64,000 nucleotides of DNA from Apus apus. Lineage: Eukaryota > Chordata > Aves > Apodiformes > Apodidae. Location: assembly GCF_020740795.1 (NCBI RefSeq), contig NC_067296.1:7479001-7543000 (forward strand). Reading direction: 5' to 3'. The position numbers and the translations under genes are program-made. Shown in pieces: positions 41,001 through 53,830 of this stretch. Under the pieces are notes generated by a model. That model had not been told where the DNA came from, did no database searches, and worked only from the letters and a program-made list of their open reading frames with translations. Positions within the stretch are counted from its first letter, which is position 1. Each line of letters begins with the position of its first letter.

Positions 41001-44000
41001 GCTGCTGGCCACCCTTGGGCTGTGATGAGGAAAAGCCTGGGTGGCAGTAAAGCCAGCAGGGCCACCCCTGCCTGCCTGTATAGGAAAGTGCCCTTGCCAT
41101 TGCCTTGCCTTGATTGAATTAGCCCTGACCAGGGCCTCGTACTGCCCATGGGGCAAGGTGGAGGTGGAGGCGAGGTCCCAACAGCCCCAGTGCTGCACAG
41201 CTCTCTGTGCCCAGCTCCAGCATCAATGTCACCCTGTGTGGGTACACCTTGCTGGGTGTAACAGCCCCCAAAAGCACTTTTTTGGCCAGTGGAGCCATCA
41301 CCCTGCATTGCCCATCCATGCCAAGCTGGCTCTGTCCTGTCCTGAGCCACCCTGACACTCACCCACATGCGGGCTGGTGTGTGATGTTCATTTATGACAA
41401 CTAATCACAATGCCTAACCTTTTCTGCTAGAAAACAGCCATTTTCAGAGGCAGGGAAATCTCTCTGCACTGTGGAAGTCCTGACAGACTCTGTACAGTAG
41501 TTAAAAGGGACAGCATTAAAGAAAAAGAACTTAAACAACCCCAAAGTGAAGGGCCTGTAATTTATTTACTCCCTCCAATGAATGCTGGTTGCAAATCACT
41601 CTGTATAAAAATAACTCCTTTCTCCAACTTTTGATCTCTGATATTCCTGTATTTCCCTGGGGAAAATGTAAATCTATGAACTTATTACTAATGTTTCCTG
41701 TCCCTGACAGTGGAGCCAGTTGATATTTTACTTGAGAAGCTGAAGAGAAAAAAAAAAGGCAGCATAAACTTAATGACTGCAGACTGTTTCCAATCTTAGT
41801 TTCACTTTTCAGATGGAGAGTTTCCATCTTACAACAGGGAGAGGGAGATTTTTAAATAAAACATGATTTAACTTTAGCCAAACTTCCTCCTAGTGTTTAC
41901 GCTTTTGGCTCGGAGCTTGATCCATTTAAAGCTGGTTCCTTTTGAAGCAGCCCCGACTCATCACCCCGCACCGTCACGACGTCTTGGAAACTGTCTGTTC
42001 CACTTCTGAATCTGAATTGCCTGGTCCCTGCCTGCCTCCTTGCCCTCCTGCCTTGCCTCGAGGATGAGCTCCTGGGTCCTGCTCATCCCTGTGAGCAGCA
42101 GTGGGTGACAGTGGGGTGGTGGCACCTTGCATCCCCTTGGCTCTGCTGCAGGCTTGGCCATGTAAAGTGTGACCATATGAAGCAGCTCCGTGTCACCACT
42201 GTCCCTGACCACCCTCGTTTAGTAGCCCCAAATTCATGTCCAGGAGCAGCTGGTGGGGAGGCCCAGGGCAGGAGCTCAAGAGTCCAAAAAATGTTTGGAG
42301 AGTTTCTGAATTGTCTCATTTTAGTGTGGTTTTCCCCCAAACTAAACATGCTTCTAGTTCACAACAGGCTTTGCTTGGAAAGGTAGGCTCTGTAGTGAAG
42401 AGACTCTGCTCAGCCTGCTGTGCTCCTGCCCAGGTGCAGTGCCTCTCTGTGAGCTTTTTCAGGATTTACCAATTTCAGGTTATGAAAAAATAAAATCCTC
42501 TGGAAAATCTTAGAGCACAGGAAGATCCTTTCCTGGAAAAGCCAGCTCTGGGAAGGCGGCTGCACACAGGCAGCCCCAACCTGGCTCCTGGGAAAACCAT
42601 TTCTTCAGCTTCTCCCTCCCAGCTCAGGCTCTCCTGCCCATCCAGCAGAGCCTGGCCAGAGCCCTCTGATTCCTGGGATGGCTGGTGTCAAAGGAGAAAC
42701 ATCAGCTCCTCTCTTGTGTGCTCTGACCACACCTGTGGTCTCTGGCCCCATGAAGCTGCCCACCCCTGCTGGGGTGCTGGGTGAGGGGGCAGCCTGGCCC
42801 CAGCCCTGGCCGGAGCAGCAGACCTGACGCCAGGCCTGGAAACCGGCTCCCGCAGGAGCAATTCAGGCCTGTTTTAACATCAGCCAAAACACAGGGAATA
42901 AAAGGAACTTTAATGGGGCCTAAGTTGAGCTGTGCACCCTGGAGGATTCCTGGCTGCCTCTGTTCGTGTCAGATAAATAGCCCTGTGACTGGAGTAATGT
43001 TTAACATCCCCTCTCATTATCTCACTGGCATCCCTGGGCTCCTGCAGGGATTGCAGCCAAGCCCTGGCCACATCTTCCCCCTCAGTCCTGTCCCACTAGC
43101 TGGGCTGCAGCAGCACTTACGAGTGTTCTTGAAATGCGGCCTGACCCAGGGCTTAGGAGAAGAGGCTGCAAGCTGAGCTCAGCACTGGTCCCACCACAGA
43201 GAAAGAGCTCTGCGGCTTCTCCTACTGCTGGGAGAGCCCTGTCCCCTGTCCCCACAGGTCAGATCTCTCCTGGTACCACCAGCTTGCCAGGCAGACATGG
43301 TGCCAGCCTCAGTCTCATCCTTGCCTCAGTTTCCCCATATATAGTTACAGCCTTGTGAATCTGACTGTTTTTCTAAAGAGCTTTGAAGTTTAAGGGTGAA
43401 AAAAAAAAGGTATCTCATACATACACAGTCAAAGCACTACAGGGTTAATAATAATTTTGTCTGATGTGTTTGGCTCCCTGGACCTTTCAGAGCTACAACA
43501 AAACTGTGTCCCATTGCTGTCCAGCTACAAAAGACACTCCTCTTCCTCTCCAGGCTGGGCTTGGGGAGCAGGGCAGGCTCCCTCAGCATGCTGACAGGGA
43601 CAAGACATCCCACCAGATAATGAGGCACATTAAGAGAGTTGGAAATACCATGTTTTTATTTTCATTTCCCTTCCTTGTAACTACAGTTCAGCATGAACCC
43701 ACTTCCCAGTGTAGGCAGTGCCACAGCTGAGTCCAGCAGCACCCATGGCCACCCCACAGTGGCTGCATCAAGCGTCCAAATTATTCCATTGCTGGGAGCA
43801 ATGAAAACCCAGTGCTTTCCCACCTCTTGAGTGTGAACGGTGTGTCTCAGAACAACTCTACAGCTCCAAGGGGCTGCTCTTAAGACAAAGGTTTTACTGT
43901 GGAGACCCACAGCAAAGGAGCAATTACACTGCCAGTGCAGAGTTTCCAGGATCCCACCATCCACGTGTCAATCTGTCCCACCCACAGCTGTAAAATCTTT

Positions 44001-46490
44001 CCTCTAGCACCAGGGTGGGAGCACATGGGGCAGTGCAGGGCTCTCACTTTCAGTCCCATCCTGGGAGAAGCCCCTTTTTTCATCCAAGTGTGCCCTTCCT
44101 CCATCATTTCAGGCTGTGTTACCCACCAGCTGCCTGGCTGGGGCTGCACTGCTGGGGTGGCTGTGAGCAGAGCCAGCTCTTCTCCAGCACCACCAGGGCA
44201 GGACACTGGCAAGGTTGGTCCCTCGATGGGAGCAGATGTGACAGTGGGTGCTTCCCCCTTGGTGTCCCCATGTTCAGGGGAGCCCCTTGACACTTTTCAC
44301 CCTCTCAGCGAGTCCCCAGGTGGCTTCCTGGCACTCAGGGGCAGGATTAGCTCTCAGCACTTGCCGACTGGCTAATTGTCCTTATTGTCACCTTGGTGGG
44401 GACTCAGGGCTGGCTCTTGGGATGTGGTGCCAGGGGCACTGCCTGATCCCCAGACCTGCCTGTCTACAGCCTGGCTCACATCTCCTTTTGGGCATTTAAC
44501 ACCGTCTGGAAGCTGTGTCAGGGGAGAAGAGGAGACAGACAGACGGACGGGAGCTGCTCTGATGTAAAACAGAGACAGGGAAGCGAGAGCGGAGCCCACG
44601 GACGCCCCGGTGAGAGCCCAGCGCCGAGGACACGGCGAGAAGCACGTTGGTGTCATTACTCATGGAAAAGCTGGCAGGGACGTGTGTGGAGAAGGCCAGA
44701 TTCCCACTGCTGAAGCACTGCTGACTTCACACGGGCCCATCAACAGGGAGCACAGCTCGGCCGCTACACAAGGATCCAGCCTCATCCTGCCACGGGAAGC
44801 GCAAAGTGAGCTGGAAGCACGGAGCCAGGGATGCTCTGTGGCCCATGGAGCTGGTGCAGGGTGGGACCTGCTGCAGGATGGGACTCTGCCAAATGGAGAG
44901 AGGAAGTAGGCAGGGTGGCCCCAGGAGGGGAGGACAGCCCCATGCCAGGACCCACAGCCCCCTGCCCCAAGCTCTTCTCCACCAATCTTTATATTCCCAA
45001 ATAGGGCAAAGAGAGAGAAGGAAAAACCCAGGGGAGGAAACAGCCCATCCTCAGCAGCCCTCAGCACACGTTTCCTCTGCCGAGCAGCCAGGAAGGGCTT
45101 GAGTGAATGACGGGGCCGTTTCCATGCTGAGTCCTGGAGAGCCAGCTCCTATTCCTGTTTTCTGGCAAAGAGACCACACCTTGGCACATCACAGTGCAAG
45201 AGGCACATTGGCTCCCAGGGCTACCAGCACCCGTGTTTCTGTCTCCACCTGGATCTGCAGAGGCAATAATGAGGCAAGTCCCTTCCTCCAAGGATGCACG
45301 GATGGAATACTACAGCACACAGGCTGATCTCCCAGTCCTTTGTACCCTGGAGTTCCCTTTGAGGCCATAAAATGAGCCAGGATGCACTGCATCACTTTGG
45401 GAGGAGGGTGTGATCTCCCCGGGCAGCTCGTGCCAGCAGCCCAGCAAGCAGGGAGGTGGCAGGCACGCCGTGGCCTCGCAGGGGAACACAAGGGCAAAAA
45501 TTCCCCTCCTGGCTCCCGGCGGGTGGCACTGAGGGAAGCAGCACTGGGAAGCAGCACGGTGAGAGCACATGGGTGGGACAGAGCCAACCAGGCACCCTGC
45601 CTGCAGCCGGCAGGGTTGTGTTTCCCCAAAAATAAAATGCTGCCCGTGCAGAAAGAGCGGGAAGGGGTGGCTGAGTGGGGACCCCCACGGTACCCCATGT
45701 GCAACCCTTGCCCCGAGAGGAGCACAGACCCTGCTCCTTGGGGGTGGGCAATGGAGCCGCGATGCTGACGTTAGCTGGAGAGCTGGAAAGTTTTCTACAT
45801 ACCAGCATTGGCAGGAATGTTATTTAGTGAGCGAAGGAGAGGTCTGACACAGGAGAAAGCCTCTCGCCCGGCTCTTCCCCATGTATGGATGTGGAGCGGC
45901 GTTACTCAGCAGGATATGGCACAGACAGAGGCACCGGCGCCGGGAATGGCTCTCCTCGGAGGAAGCTGGACGTGGGACTAGGGACACCTTCCCAAGCAGC
46001 CAGAGGAGCTTTGCGGGGCAGCCAAGTGCCGTTCACCCCCCTGACAGTGGCAGCTTGTCCCCTAAGCCACGCCGGGATGGCTAACCCAGGACCCCTGTGG
46101 CTGTGCACCCTGGCTCAGCTGGATTTTGTAGAAGTGGGGGGAGACAGGTGGGACACGGCCACCGGCACGTGGCCGTGGGGACCTGCCTTTACTGGGAGCT
46201 GGATAGCAGAACATCACACTGAAATGAAACTCAAACCCGCCCTTGCCCTTAACAAGCCTCCTTACAGCTCAAAGCAAATATTTTTATAAACGTGGGATTT
46301 CACTTCCCATTTGTATTTCTGACATTTGGTGAGAGCTGAGAGGGAGCATTTTCGGAGAATCACTGCTTCTCAAACCTGTGGACTTTTCTCAGCCAGCCCG
46401 TGGCCCCGGGGAAGCCCGTCCATGTCCCTCCTTGTCACCCGCCCGGGGCTGCCTGTGGGTGGGGACCACCCGCCGCCCCCACAGCCGCCC
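35050..46490. other. Intergenic, no gene seen
   Basis: About 11 kb of CT/GC-rich sequence. Both strands were scanned for exons of PEDS1, UBE2V1, CEBPB and other neighbours without success. AT-richer, motif-dense islands occur near 38255-38420, 40395-40700, 41390-41900, 42880-43020 and 45780-45840; these are candidate distal elements only. Confidence 0.45.
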
Positions 46491-46494
46491 AGCT

Positions 46495-47010
46495 CCCGCT
46501 CGGGATAATTATTGATGATAGAGAGGGTGGATTTTCCTGAGTCACAGCCATATCCGAAGGTCCTGCTCATCTCCCTGAGGACTTCAAAGGCTTTGCAAAC
46601 ATAAATAGGTGCAGCCCCGGAGTTAAGTCAATAGAGCCTCCTCTGCTTGGGGTGTGTGTGAAATGGTGGGTGTGGGTCCCAGCTGCCTCAAAAAGCACCC
46701 GGGGTTGCTGCTGTCTGCCACGCACAGCCAAGTGATCACACAAAGACACTTTTCTTCTCCCACATCCAGTTGGATCTTCTGCTGTTTCCCTTGTGTGCTC
46801 TCATGGGTCCCCCTGCACCCTGATCCGTGGGCTGCTGATATTCCCAGGAACAGCCCCAGCCAGCACTAGAAGCAGGCGGGAAGAGAGAAATGGTGAGGAT
46901 TATCCCTGAGCGGGAGGCACTTAGAGGCTGGCTGAGCAGATGTGAGTGTGTTTCCCAGCGGTGAGTGGCGGGGGAAGTTCCCAGCGTGACTCACGCGCTT
47001 TCCCAAGTCC
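46495..47010. promoter_or_regulatory. Candidate enhancer with two AP-1 sites
   Basis: TGAGTCA at 46538-46544 and TGACTCA at 46987-46993 are perfect AP-1 motifs. The first is beside an AT-rich homeodomain-like segment (GATAATTATTGATG); the second is preceded by an NF-kB-like GGGGGAAGTTCCC. No exon is seen. Confidence 0.35.
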
Positions 47011-47399
47011 CTGAATCGGGACATTGTGCTGAGAGATCAGGAACGCGCCGTCACCCTGCAGGGACAGCAGCATCCCTGCGTGGTGCCTGTGCCACGACAG
47101 CCTCTCCGGAGCCCCACAGCTCGGGGCAGGGGCAGACCCGAGAGCAGCAATCTGGGGAGAACAGAAGCAGCTTCTCCTGAAGCGATTCCCTCCTCCAAGG
47201 GCCGGGCTCCGTCCTGAGCCACTGATACACTTAGAGGCCCCAGAGCTCTCCACCAGCTACTTTAAAATGCCTCTCTTTTCCTTGGCATCCTGGGAAGCAA
47301 ACAACTTGCACAGGAGGGCATGCATACGTGTGCTCCCTCTGCAAACAAGTCGGGGGTGGTGGTGGGGGGGGGTGTGAAAGGAAAAAGAAGAAAGAAAAC

Positions 47400-47800
47400 C
47401 AAGGGGAGCTTTTTCCCGGCGCCCCTCCGGCCGCACCACGCCTCTCTGCACGCCGAGTACACAGTTTATTTTCCTTCCCATTAAAGTCTCCCCCACCAGC
47501 CTGGCTCTGGGCAACTCAATTTATGCTCAGAGCTCTGGGTATATTATTCCTAGCGGGAACAGAGAAGGGCAGTCAGCGCGGAGGCGGCTCCGGCAGCCGA
47601 ACAAGCCGGTCTTTGGTTTCTCGGCGGCAGCGCCGAGCAGGGACGGGAAGTCCCGGAGCAGACAGCCAGTCTGCAGCCCCGCCGCCGGGACCGCCCGTGC
47701 CACCGCGGGGCCGACCGGGGCCAGGGCCGGGGCCACGGCGACAGGAGGGCTGGGGGGCTGCGGTGGTGCCGGGGAGAGGGAGGGAAAATGGGGTTGTTCC
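47400..47800 (+). promoter_or_regulatory. Orphan CpG island with upstream TATA-like sequence
   Basis: CG density peaks at 47570-47760. A TATA-like TATATTATT lies at 47540-47548, placed suitably for a start near 47570, and a donor-like CTCAG|GTCAGC follows at about 47819. The open frames across it show only GC-biased composition. It may be the promoter of an unannotated non-coding transcript. Confidence 0.35.
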
Positions 47801-50800
47801 AGGGCTGGAGCCTCAGGTCAGCGGGTGGCCCTGGATGGAGCGTTGGGCACCTCCCGAGCATCCCGGGATAAGGGCCCGAAGGGGTCCTCTGTGATGCAGG
47901 GCAGATGTACCAACCCCACGGAGTCATTCTTTGCCAACCGGGCACAGCTATAAAATTGGGAGGCTCAAAGGGTAGTGGGAGGAGAGAAAGGCTCTTGGTT
48001 TTGTCCCCAATAACCTGTTCCAGCCCTGCCATCTCAGTGATGTGCCATGAGCAACCCCGTCCCATGGCTCATCCTCAGCAAACACCCCAGGAGCAGGGAG
48101 GATGAGGTTGACCAGGGCAGATCCATGCACAGGGCATTCCCAGTGCTGCACCAGGTGTTTTCCAGCTGTTTCACTGTACCTGAGCTGGCTGCACTGGTAC
48201 ACACACTGTACTTTCCCCAGTAGGGCTGATGCAATGAAGAGAAAAGCTGTGCCGGTGCCTCCACAGCATCATCCCACCCGGCTTAGCCACCTCCTTTTAC
48301 CCACTCCTAGAGCCCTTCTATGTGACCTCAGAAGAGTTAACTCCCCAAGTGTCTGTCATGAGCAGGAGGTGAGTAGCCATCCCCACAGCTGGTTTTTCCT
48401 CTGCTTTGCAGGGTTACAATAGCTCCTTGTTCCTCCAAACGCCCCACTCCTGTATCACATCCTACATGACTGCTTTGCAGTGACCTCATCTTTTTCTTTT
48501 TTTTTCTTTTTTTCCATGCCTCCTGCTGAAACCAAGGCCATGCTGCTGCATCCCAGCCTCTGCCCATGCTGTCTCCCAAGGTGCTGGAGGAGTCAGGGGT
48601 CCCCAGGAGCCAGCCAGCCCCCCTTGCCCCAGTGTCTGCAGAGTAACACTGGTGCCCAGGGACCCACACAACAAGAGTGTGCAACCTGTGAAGGTTTGCA
48701 GTGGTGGCTAAAGGGCCATCTGTGAAATCAATTTGCAGCTTTTCCTGGATTTTTAACTCCTTTATCCCCCACCTACCCTCAGTCGGTCCCACGGTGCTGA
48801 GCAGCTTCCACCCAGCTCCTGCCTTTCCCTTGGGGTATGTGGTGACTTCATAGGTGCAGCCCCATGAGGGACCTCACCCCAGATGTGTTTGGTATCAGAA
48901 CCTCTTCTGTTTCACAAACCAAAAAGGTCTTGGAAACCTGTGCGCTGAGGGTGCTCGGCAGCCCTGCACAGACGGCATCTCTTACCCACAAGGTTTAGGA
49001 CAGCCTGGCATCTCTGACTGGGCAGCACTACTTTGGCTTGGCCACACAGTCTAATTTCCAGGGCATGAAGTTTTTTATTTCTTGGGATCTTTCCTGTGCC
49101 CTCTCCTCCTCCCAGCTCTTTCATGTGGTCTTCACAGGAGCCTAGCTTGCATGAAGCAGGAGGAAATCACCAAAGGCCTTCCTCCTCTGGGGCCTGGGAC
49201 GTTCACATGTGGCCAGGGCTGTGGTTAGCCAGAAGAAAACATTTGTGGTGGACAAGGACTGGTGAGAAACCAAGAAGGCCACCCACTCCTCCTGGCCACA
49301 CTTAACCAGCCCAAGGTGACAGGGGAAGAGACTGTGGCCATGGTGGGTCCCCACAGGGCAAGCCTTCTGCCCACTCTCTTGGTGGCACACACACCCTGGT
49401 GTGCCACACGGTCTGTGGGGGATGGTGCCTCCAGGTGGGTGCCCTTTAAGCCCAGCAGGAGCCCCATGGCTTGATTGCTCACACCCTGGCACAGGAGCAG
49501 CTGAAAGCCATCTGCCCTTTATCTTCCCACTATAATAGGACCTTCCTCTGGGGCTGCCTCTAGCAGTGCCTGGGGAGGGGAGGTTTGGTTGCCTTTGGAC
49601 CAAGCTCAAGAACCACACTTGTCTCTGTAGTATGGATACTTCAAGGCTGCGGGAGCTCTCTGGGGAGATGCAGCAGGAACCTGGACTTCTGTGCTAGTGA
49701 GTCATGAACTTGATGATGTTGCAGGACCTGAGGCTGTCCCTGTGTGTCAGTAGGGGTTGGAAACACAGGGTCTCTCCTGTGCCCCTCTGGTTAGGGGACA
49801 CCTTTTTAAATCCATGTTGTTCGGTGAACTATGGAGATATGTTTAAGTGAGCACAAAGGATAAGCCAGATCCTTTTAAGGCTTTACTATTTCAAGCCAGT
49901 AGGTGCCCTGCTTTGAGGGCTATGCTGAGAGGGTGTTGCTTTTCAGGTGGTGCTTGTCTGGAGCCTGCTTGTGTGGTGGGGAGATGTTTTGCTGTGGGTG
50001 TAAGCCTTGGAGGGGGGCAGCACATGCCTGTGAGCACCAGCATGAGCTCATGTCTGCTGCAGCCTGAAGAGCCTTAAGTAGGTGTTGAAAATTTGGAGTT
50101 TCTTTCAAGAAGCTCTCAGGGTGGGAGGCACTGCATGACTCAAAGGTGATTGATAGCCTGTGGCTAGCTCAAGGCTGGGCATTGCTGCTCCTGGCCATGA
50201 AGACCCTGATGCTGGCAGCACAGGGGGATGGAGGACCTGGGGGGCCCAGCCCTGCTTTGCTCCCCTTGTGCATGTGGCTGGGCATGTAGTCATTGAAATG
50301 CCCTTGCCATGCAAGCATGGGGCGGGGGAGGAGGGAGAGGTGCCTCTGCACTGCATAGTGGCTGATGGGACACACAGCTGACTTCTCCTTACTGCACTCC
50401 CTGTGAGAGTTGGGCAAGCTGCTTTGTCCTGCTCTGTGTGCTCCAGACCTTGGGAGCTGCTCTAAAACACCTGGATATTGGTACTCCTCCATTACCTGTG
50501 CTGGTGTGTCCTCAGGAGGCTCTGTAACAAGAACTGCCTCACTTTCCTCTGCTGCTGTTGTTGTTTGAGGTTCTTAGGTGATGCTTTGAAACTAAATTTC
50601 TGCCCCATTTCACAGCTGGTTCCCCAGTATGGTGACTGGGTTTGAGAAGTGGGGCTGGGCTGGCTCTGTGCCTGGGACAGATGTGGGGCTCCCTGTCCTG
50701 ACAGGGGACAGCTTCTCCTGCCTTGGAAATAACATCTGCTTACTCTCATTTTGGAGTTTCTTTCCTCCAAATAGACCTGTTCTTGAATTCTTCCCAACAG

Positions 50801-53500
50801 GGCTAGGTGAGATCCTGGGGAGCTACACTCTCCTGTGGGTGCTGTGAGGCTGTGTCCATGTGCTGTGGCTGAGCTCAGGGGCCTTCCTGCATCATTATCC
50901 TGTAGCCACAGCAAACAATTGAGATGATTTGTAAACCTGATAAAGTTAATAGCAGGGTGAGGGAAGGCAGCTGTTTTGCAGCACTTTGGTCATGCCAGAA
51001 CTTGTGCTATAGATGCACATGGCTTTGTGGGTCCCTGTGGCACCAATGCAGCTTCTCCTTGAGGGTTCCCCCACAAATATTTAACACATGAAGCACAACT
51101 AGATCCTTCCTATGTGATGGTGCCTCAGCAACTGTCTGCCCTATAGGGTGGTGAGATCTCCATGTGAGAAGGAGGGTTTGGGTTGGATAGGACTATATGT
51201 GGTTAAAATGCTCCCTGAGGAGGGACCCTGGCCTGGAACTTGGGTTGTGGCTGGGGGGGTTGGGGGTGGAAAGCAAAGGTTGAGAACTGCCTAGTGCAGA
51301 GCATGTGTGAGACTTGGTGTGTGTTAGGATCAGACCTTCCCCCCAGGTGTTTTACATGGGGATTCCCACATCCAGCTGGCAGCTTCAGGTGTGGGTGCTG
51401 CCATGCTGGGGAGACCATAGTTTGCAGGGTGGTGGGATCCTCTGTGTTAGCAGACTGCTGGGAGGGTGGTGATGTGCTGAGGGGAGAATGCCAAAGGCAA
51501 GTCATTCCCCACAACGGGCCAAGCCTTGGGATTTCTGGGCTGTTTTCCATGTGTCTCCGTAGGCTGGAGCTGCTGGCTGGGAGCGCGGCAGCGCGGGCGG
51601 CTCCCCCAGCCCCGGTGCCTGGCTGCAGCCCGGGGAGCTCAGCCAAGAGCCATCCCCAGCCCTCCCTCACGCCACCACTAAGCCCCAAAATATGCCGATA
51701 ACAGCCACTTGTGCAAGATGCCGCTTGCATTGGCCTGCCCAGAGATTAGGTAACCCTGTCCTGAGACCTTGGAGCAGGTGCTCCAGCAGAGCCTGTGCCC
51801 CAGGGCTGGGCTCCCTGCTCCCCCCCAGCCACGCCAGCCCAGGACTGTGACTTTGAGCCCCTTCCCCATGCATGTTATGCCCTGAGGGGTAATAAGTGTC
51901 CCCTGCCTCTGACAGTGAGTGGGGGGGGGCTGCACTTGCTCCCCATGCTCCTCTTGGGTGCTTGACCTCTGAGATATCTCATGGCAGGGAGTCCCCCTGT
52001 GATGTCTCTGTGTCAGCTTGAAATGGGAGTTTCAATTGTTAACAAGTGTCTCCTTTGTGTGGCAAGAGGTATGAAGTAAATGCTCCCACCAGAGCCAGGT
52101 GGGAATGTTTTAAAGAAATGCTGTTCACTGGGAGTATGGATGAGCTGCAAGCAATATAGAAGAACAGGGTTGATTTTGATGAGCTTCTCTACTTTAAACA
52201 GCAGCTTTGTCAAAAAATCTCATTTTTTCCAAGCCCAAATGATATTTTTCCCCATGAAATGTAAGCTAATTAAATGTGCTTAAATGCATTCTGTATGTTC
52301 AAAGTGAAAATGAAATATTTCAAAAGTGTCTGAAGGCAGATGGAAGAACTGACTGAAGCTGATCTAATTCAAGACTTTCTGTTGGGAGTGAGCCTTGAAA
52401 ATGTCTTTTCTCTTCCCCCCCTGCTTTGGAGTGGAGACTTCTAAAACCTCACTGTTTTTTGTCAGCTCCTGACCTGGGTGTTTGTCTCATTTTTAACTCT
52501 AGAGGTGTGGGGCTGTGCAGAGGGGATGCAGTGGGACATGGTGACAGGGACCTCGTGGGGTCAGCACCAAAATGTGGCCCTTGGCACCACCTCTGCAAGC
52601 CTGGGCTTGGGGCTGTGGCTCCCTGGGGGTGATGAAGGAGCTGGGGGTGGGAGGCAGGGGGATCCTGGGGTTGGGGGGTAGTAGGGGTGTTGGAACAGTG
52701 CTGGTGCAAACCCCACAGTTCCCTGGTTCCCTCCAGCAAGGATGAGCCAGCCTGGAGCAGGGTCAGACCTCCCTGGAGACTTGCCTGGATCTGCCCTGGG
52801 GTATGTGCCGCTGACTCATGTGTTACCAGCAGAGGTGCCCTGCTGGTGGATGTTGTGAAGGCAAGCCTGGATAAGAGATGAGTGTAAGCACAGCCCAGAC
52901 TTGATGTTGTTTATTAACAGACTCATCTTATTGCAACATCTCAGGCCCTCTCCAGGATGCTGTAGTACTGCAGAAAGCTCCATGAAACAGGTTCCAGAGA
53001 AAGCAGCAGTTCCTGCCTTCCCTCTGGCACTGGAAATCCATCAACCTGACCCTGGAGAAGCAGAGCTGCTCAGGAACTAGGCTGACCTGGCTGTTCCCAG
53101 TGTCACTGCTGTGCCACAGCACAACAGCAGGACAGAGATGGTGTGGCAAAGCTCCTATCCAAAATGTCAGGTTTGCAGTGAGCTGAAGGAAGGCTGCTTG
53201 AACCCTGGTGCAGAGCTCATCCCCCCAGCACCCCTTCACACTGTGACCATCCTGCTGGGAGGCAGAGTGCTCCAGTGCTGACCCCAGCCAGGCTCCAGCC
53301 CCCAGACCAGGTGGGTGACACCTGTTTCAATATACACTTCAGCAGGTCAAAATCACACAAATTTAGGCCTTTCCTGCCCTCCCTTTCCCAATGTGTGTAT
53401 GTGCCAGGTCAGAAGGAAGGCATGGGAACCAATGCTGGCTGGGCTGAAAGCACAGGTCAAAAAGAGATAATTCCTATGGGGAAAGGACAGATCTGGCCTC
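47801..53500. other. Intergenic, no gene seen
   Basis: No recognisable exon on either strand. A pyrimidine-rich run at 48489-48514 and an AT-rich block at 52020-52400 are the only compositional features. Confidence 0.45.
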
Positions 53501-53830
53501 TGAGGACCCTCCCATCATGGCTAGTCTAGATAAACATCCCAATAAACATGGGCTGATGCAATTAGCAAATGCGGAGGGACACCAGCCTGTCTCTCTCCTG
53601 CCTGGGGAGGGGGAGCAGCAGTGGCTGGGGAGGGTGGTGGGGTGCAGGGAGGGCTGGGAAGCCTTGGGGACCTCCAGATCACCCTCCCTGCTGGCCTGTT
53701 AATATCCAAAGTGGCTGTGATAAGAAGCAGTTGCTGGGGCCGCAGGTGGGAAGGTGTCAAGTCGTACGCACGGAGCTATAAACAGTGCGTGCCCATAAAC
53801 CAGATCAAAGCAGAAAGAGTTTATTTTCAG
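53500..53830. promoter_or_regulatory. Candidate enhancer: GATA, E-box, T-box and TCF/LEF motifs clustered
   Basis: Within about 95 bases there are GATAAG (53719-53724), CAGGTG (53743-53748), AGGTGT (53752-53757) and the TCF/LEF consensus AGATCAAAG (53802-53810). Surrounding sequence is less CT-biased than its neighbours. Motif clustering is seen; function is inferred. Confidence 0.35.

Noticed and set aside
47328-47894. 188-codon plus-strand frame
   Set aside because: GC-biased CpG-island sequence with Gly/Pro/Arg runs and no recognisable domain; kept only as a possible non-coding promoter.
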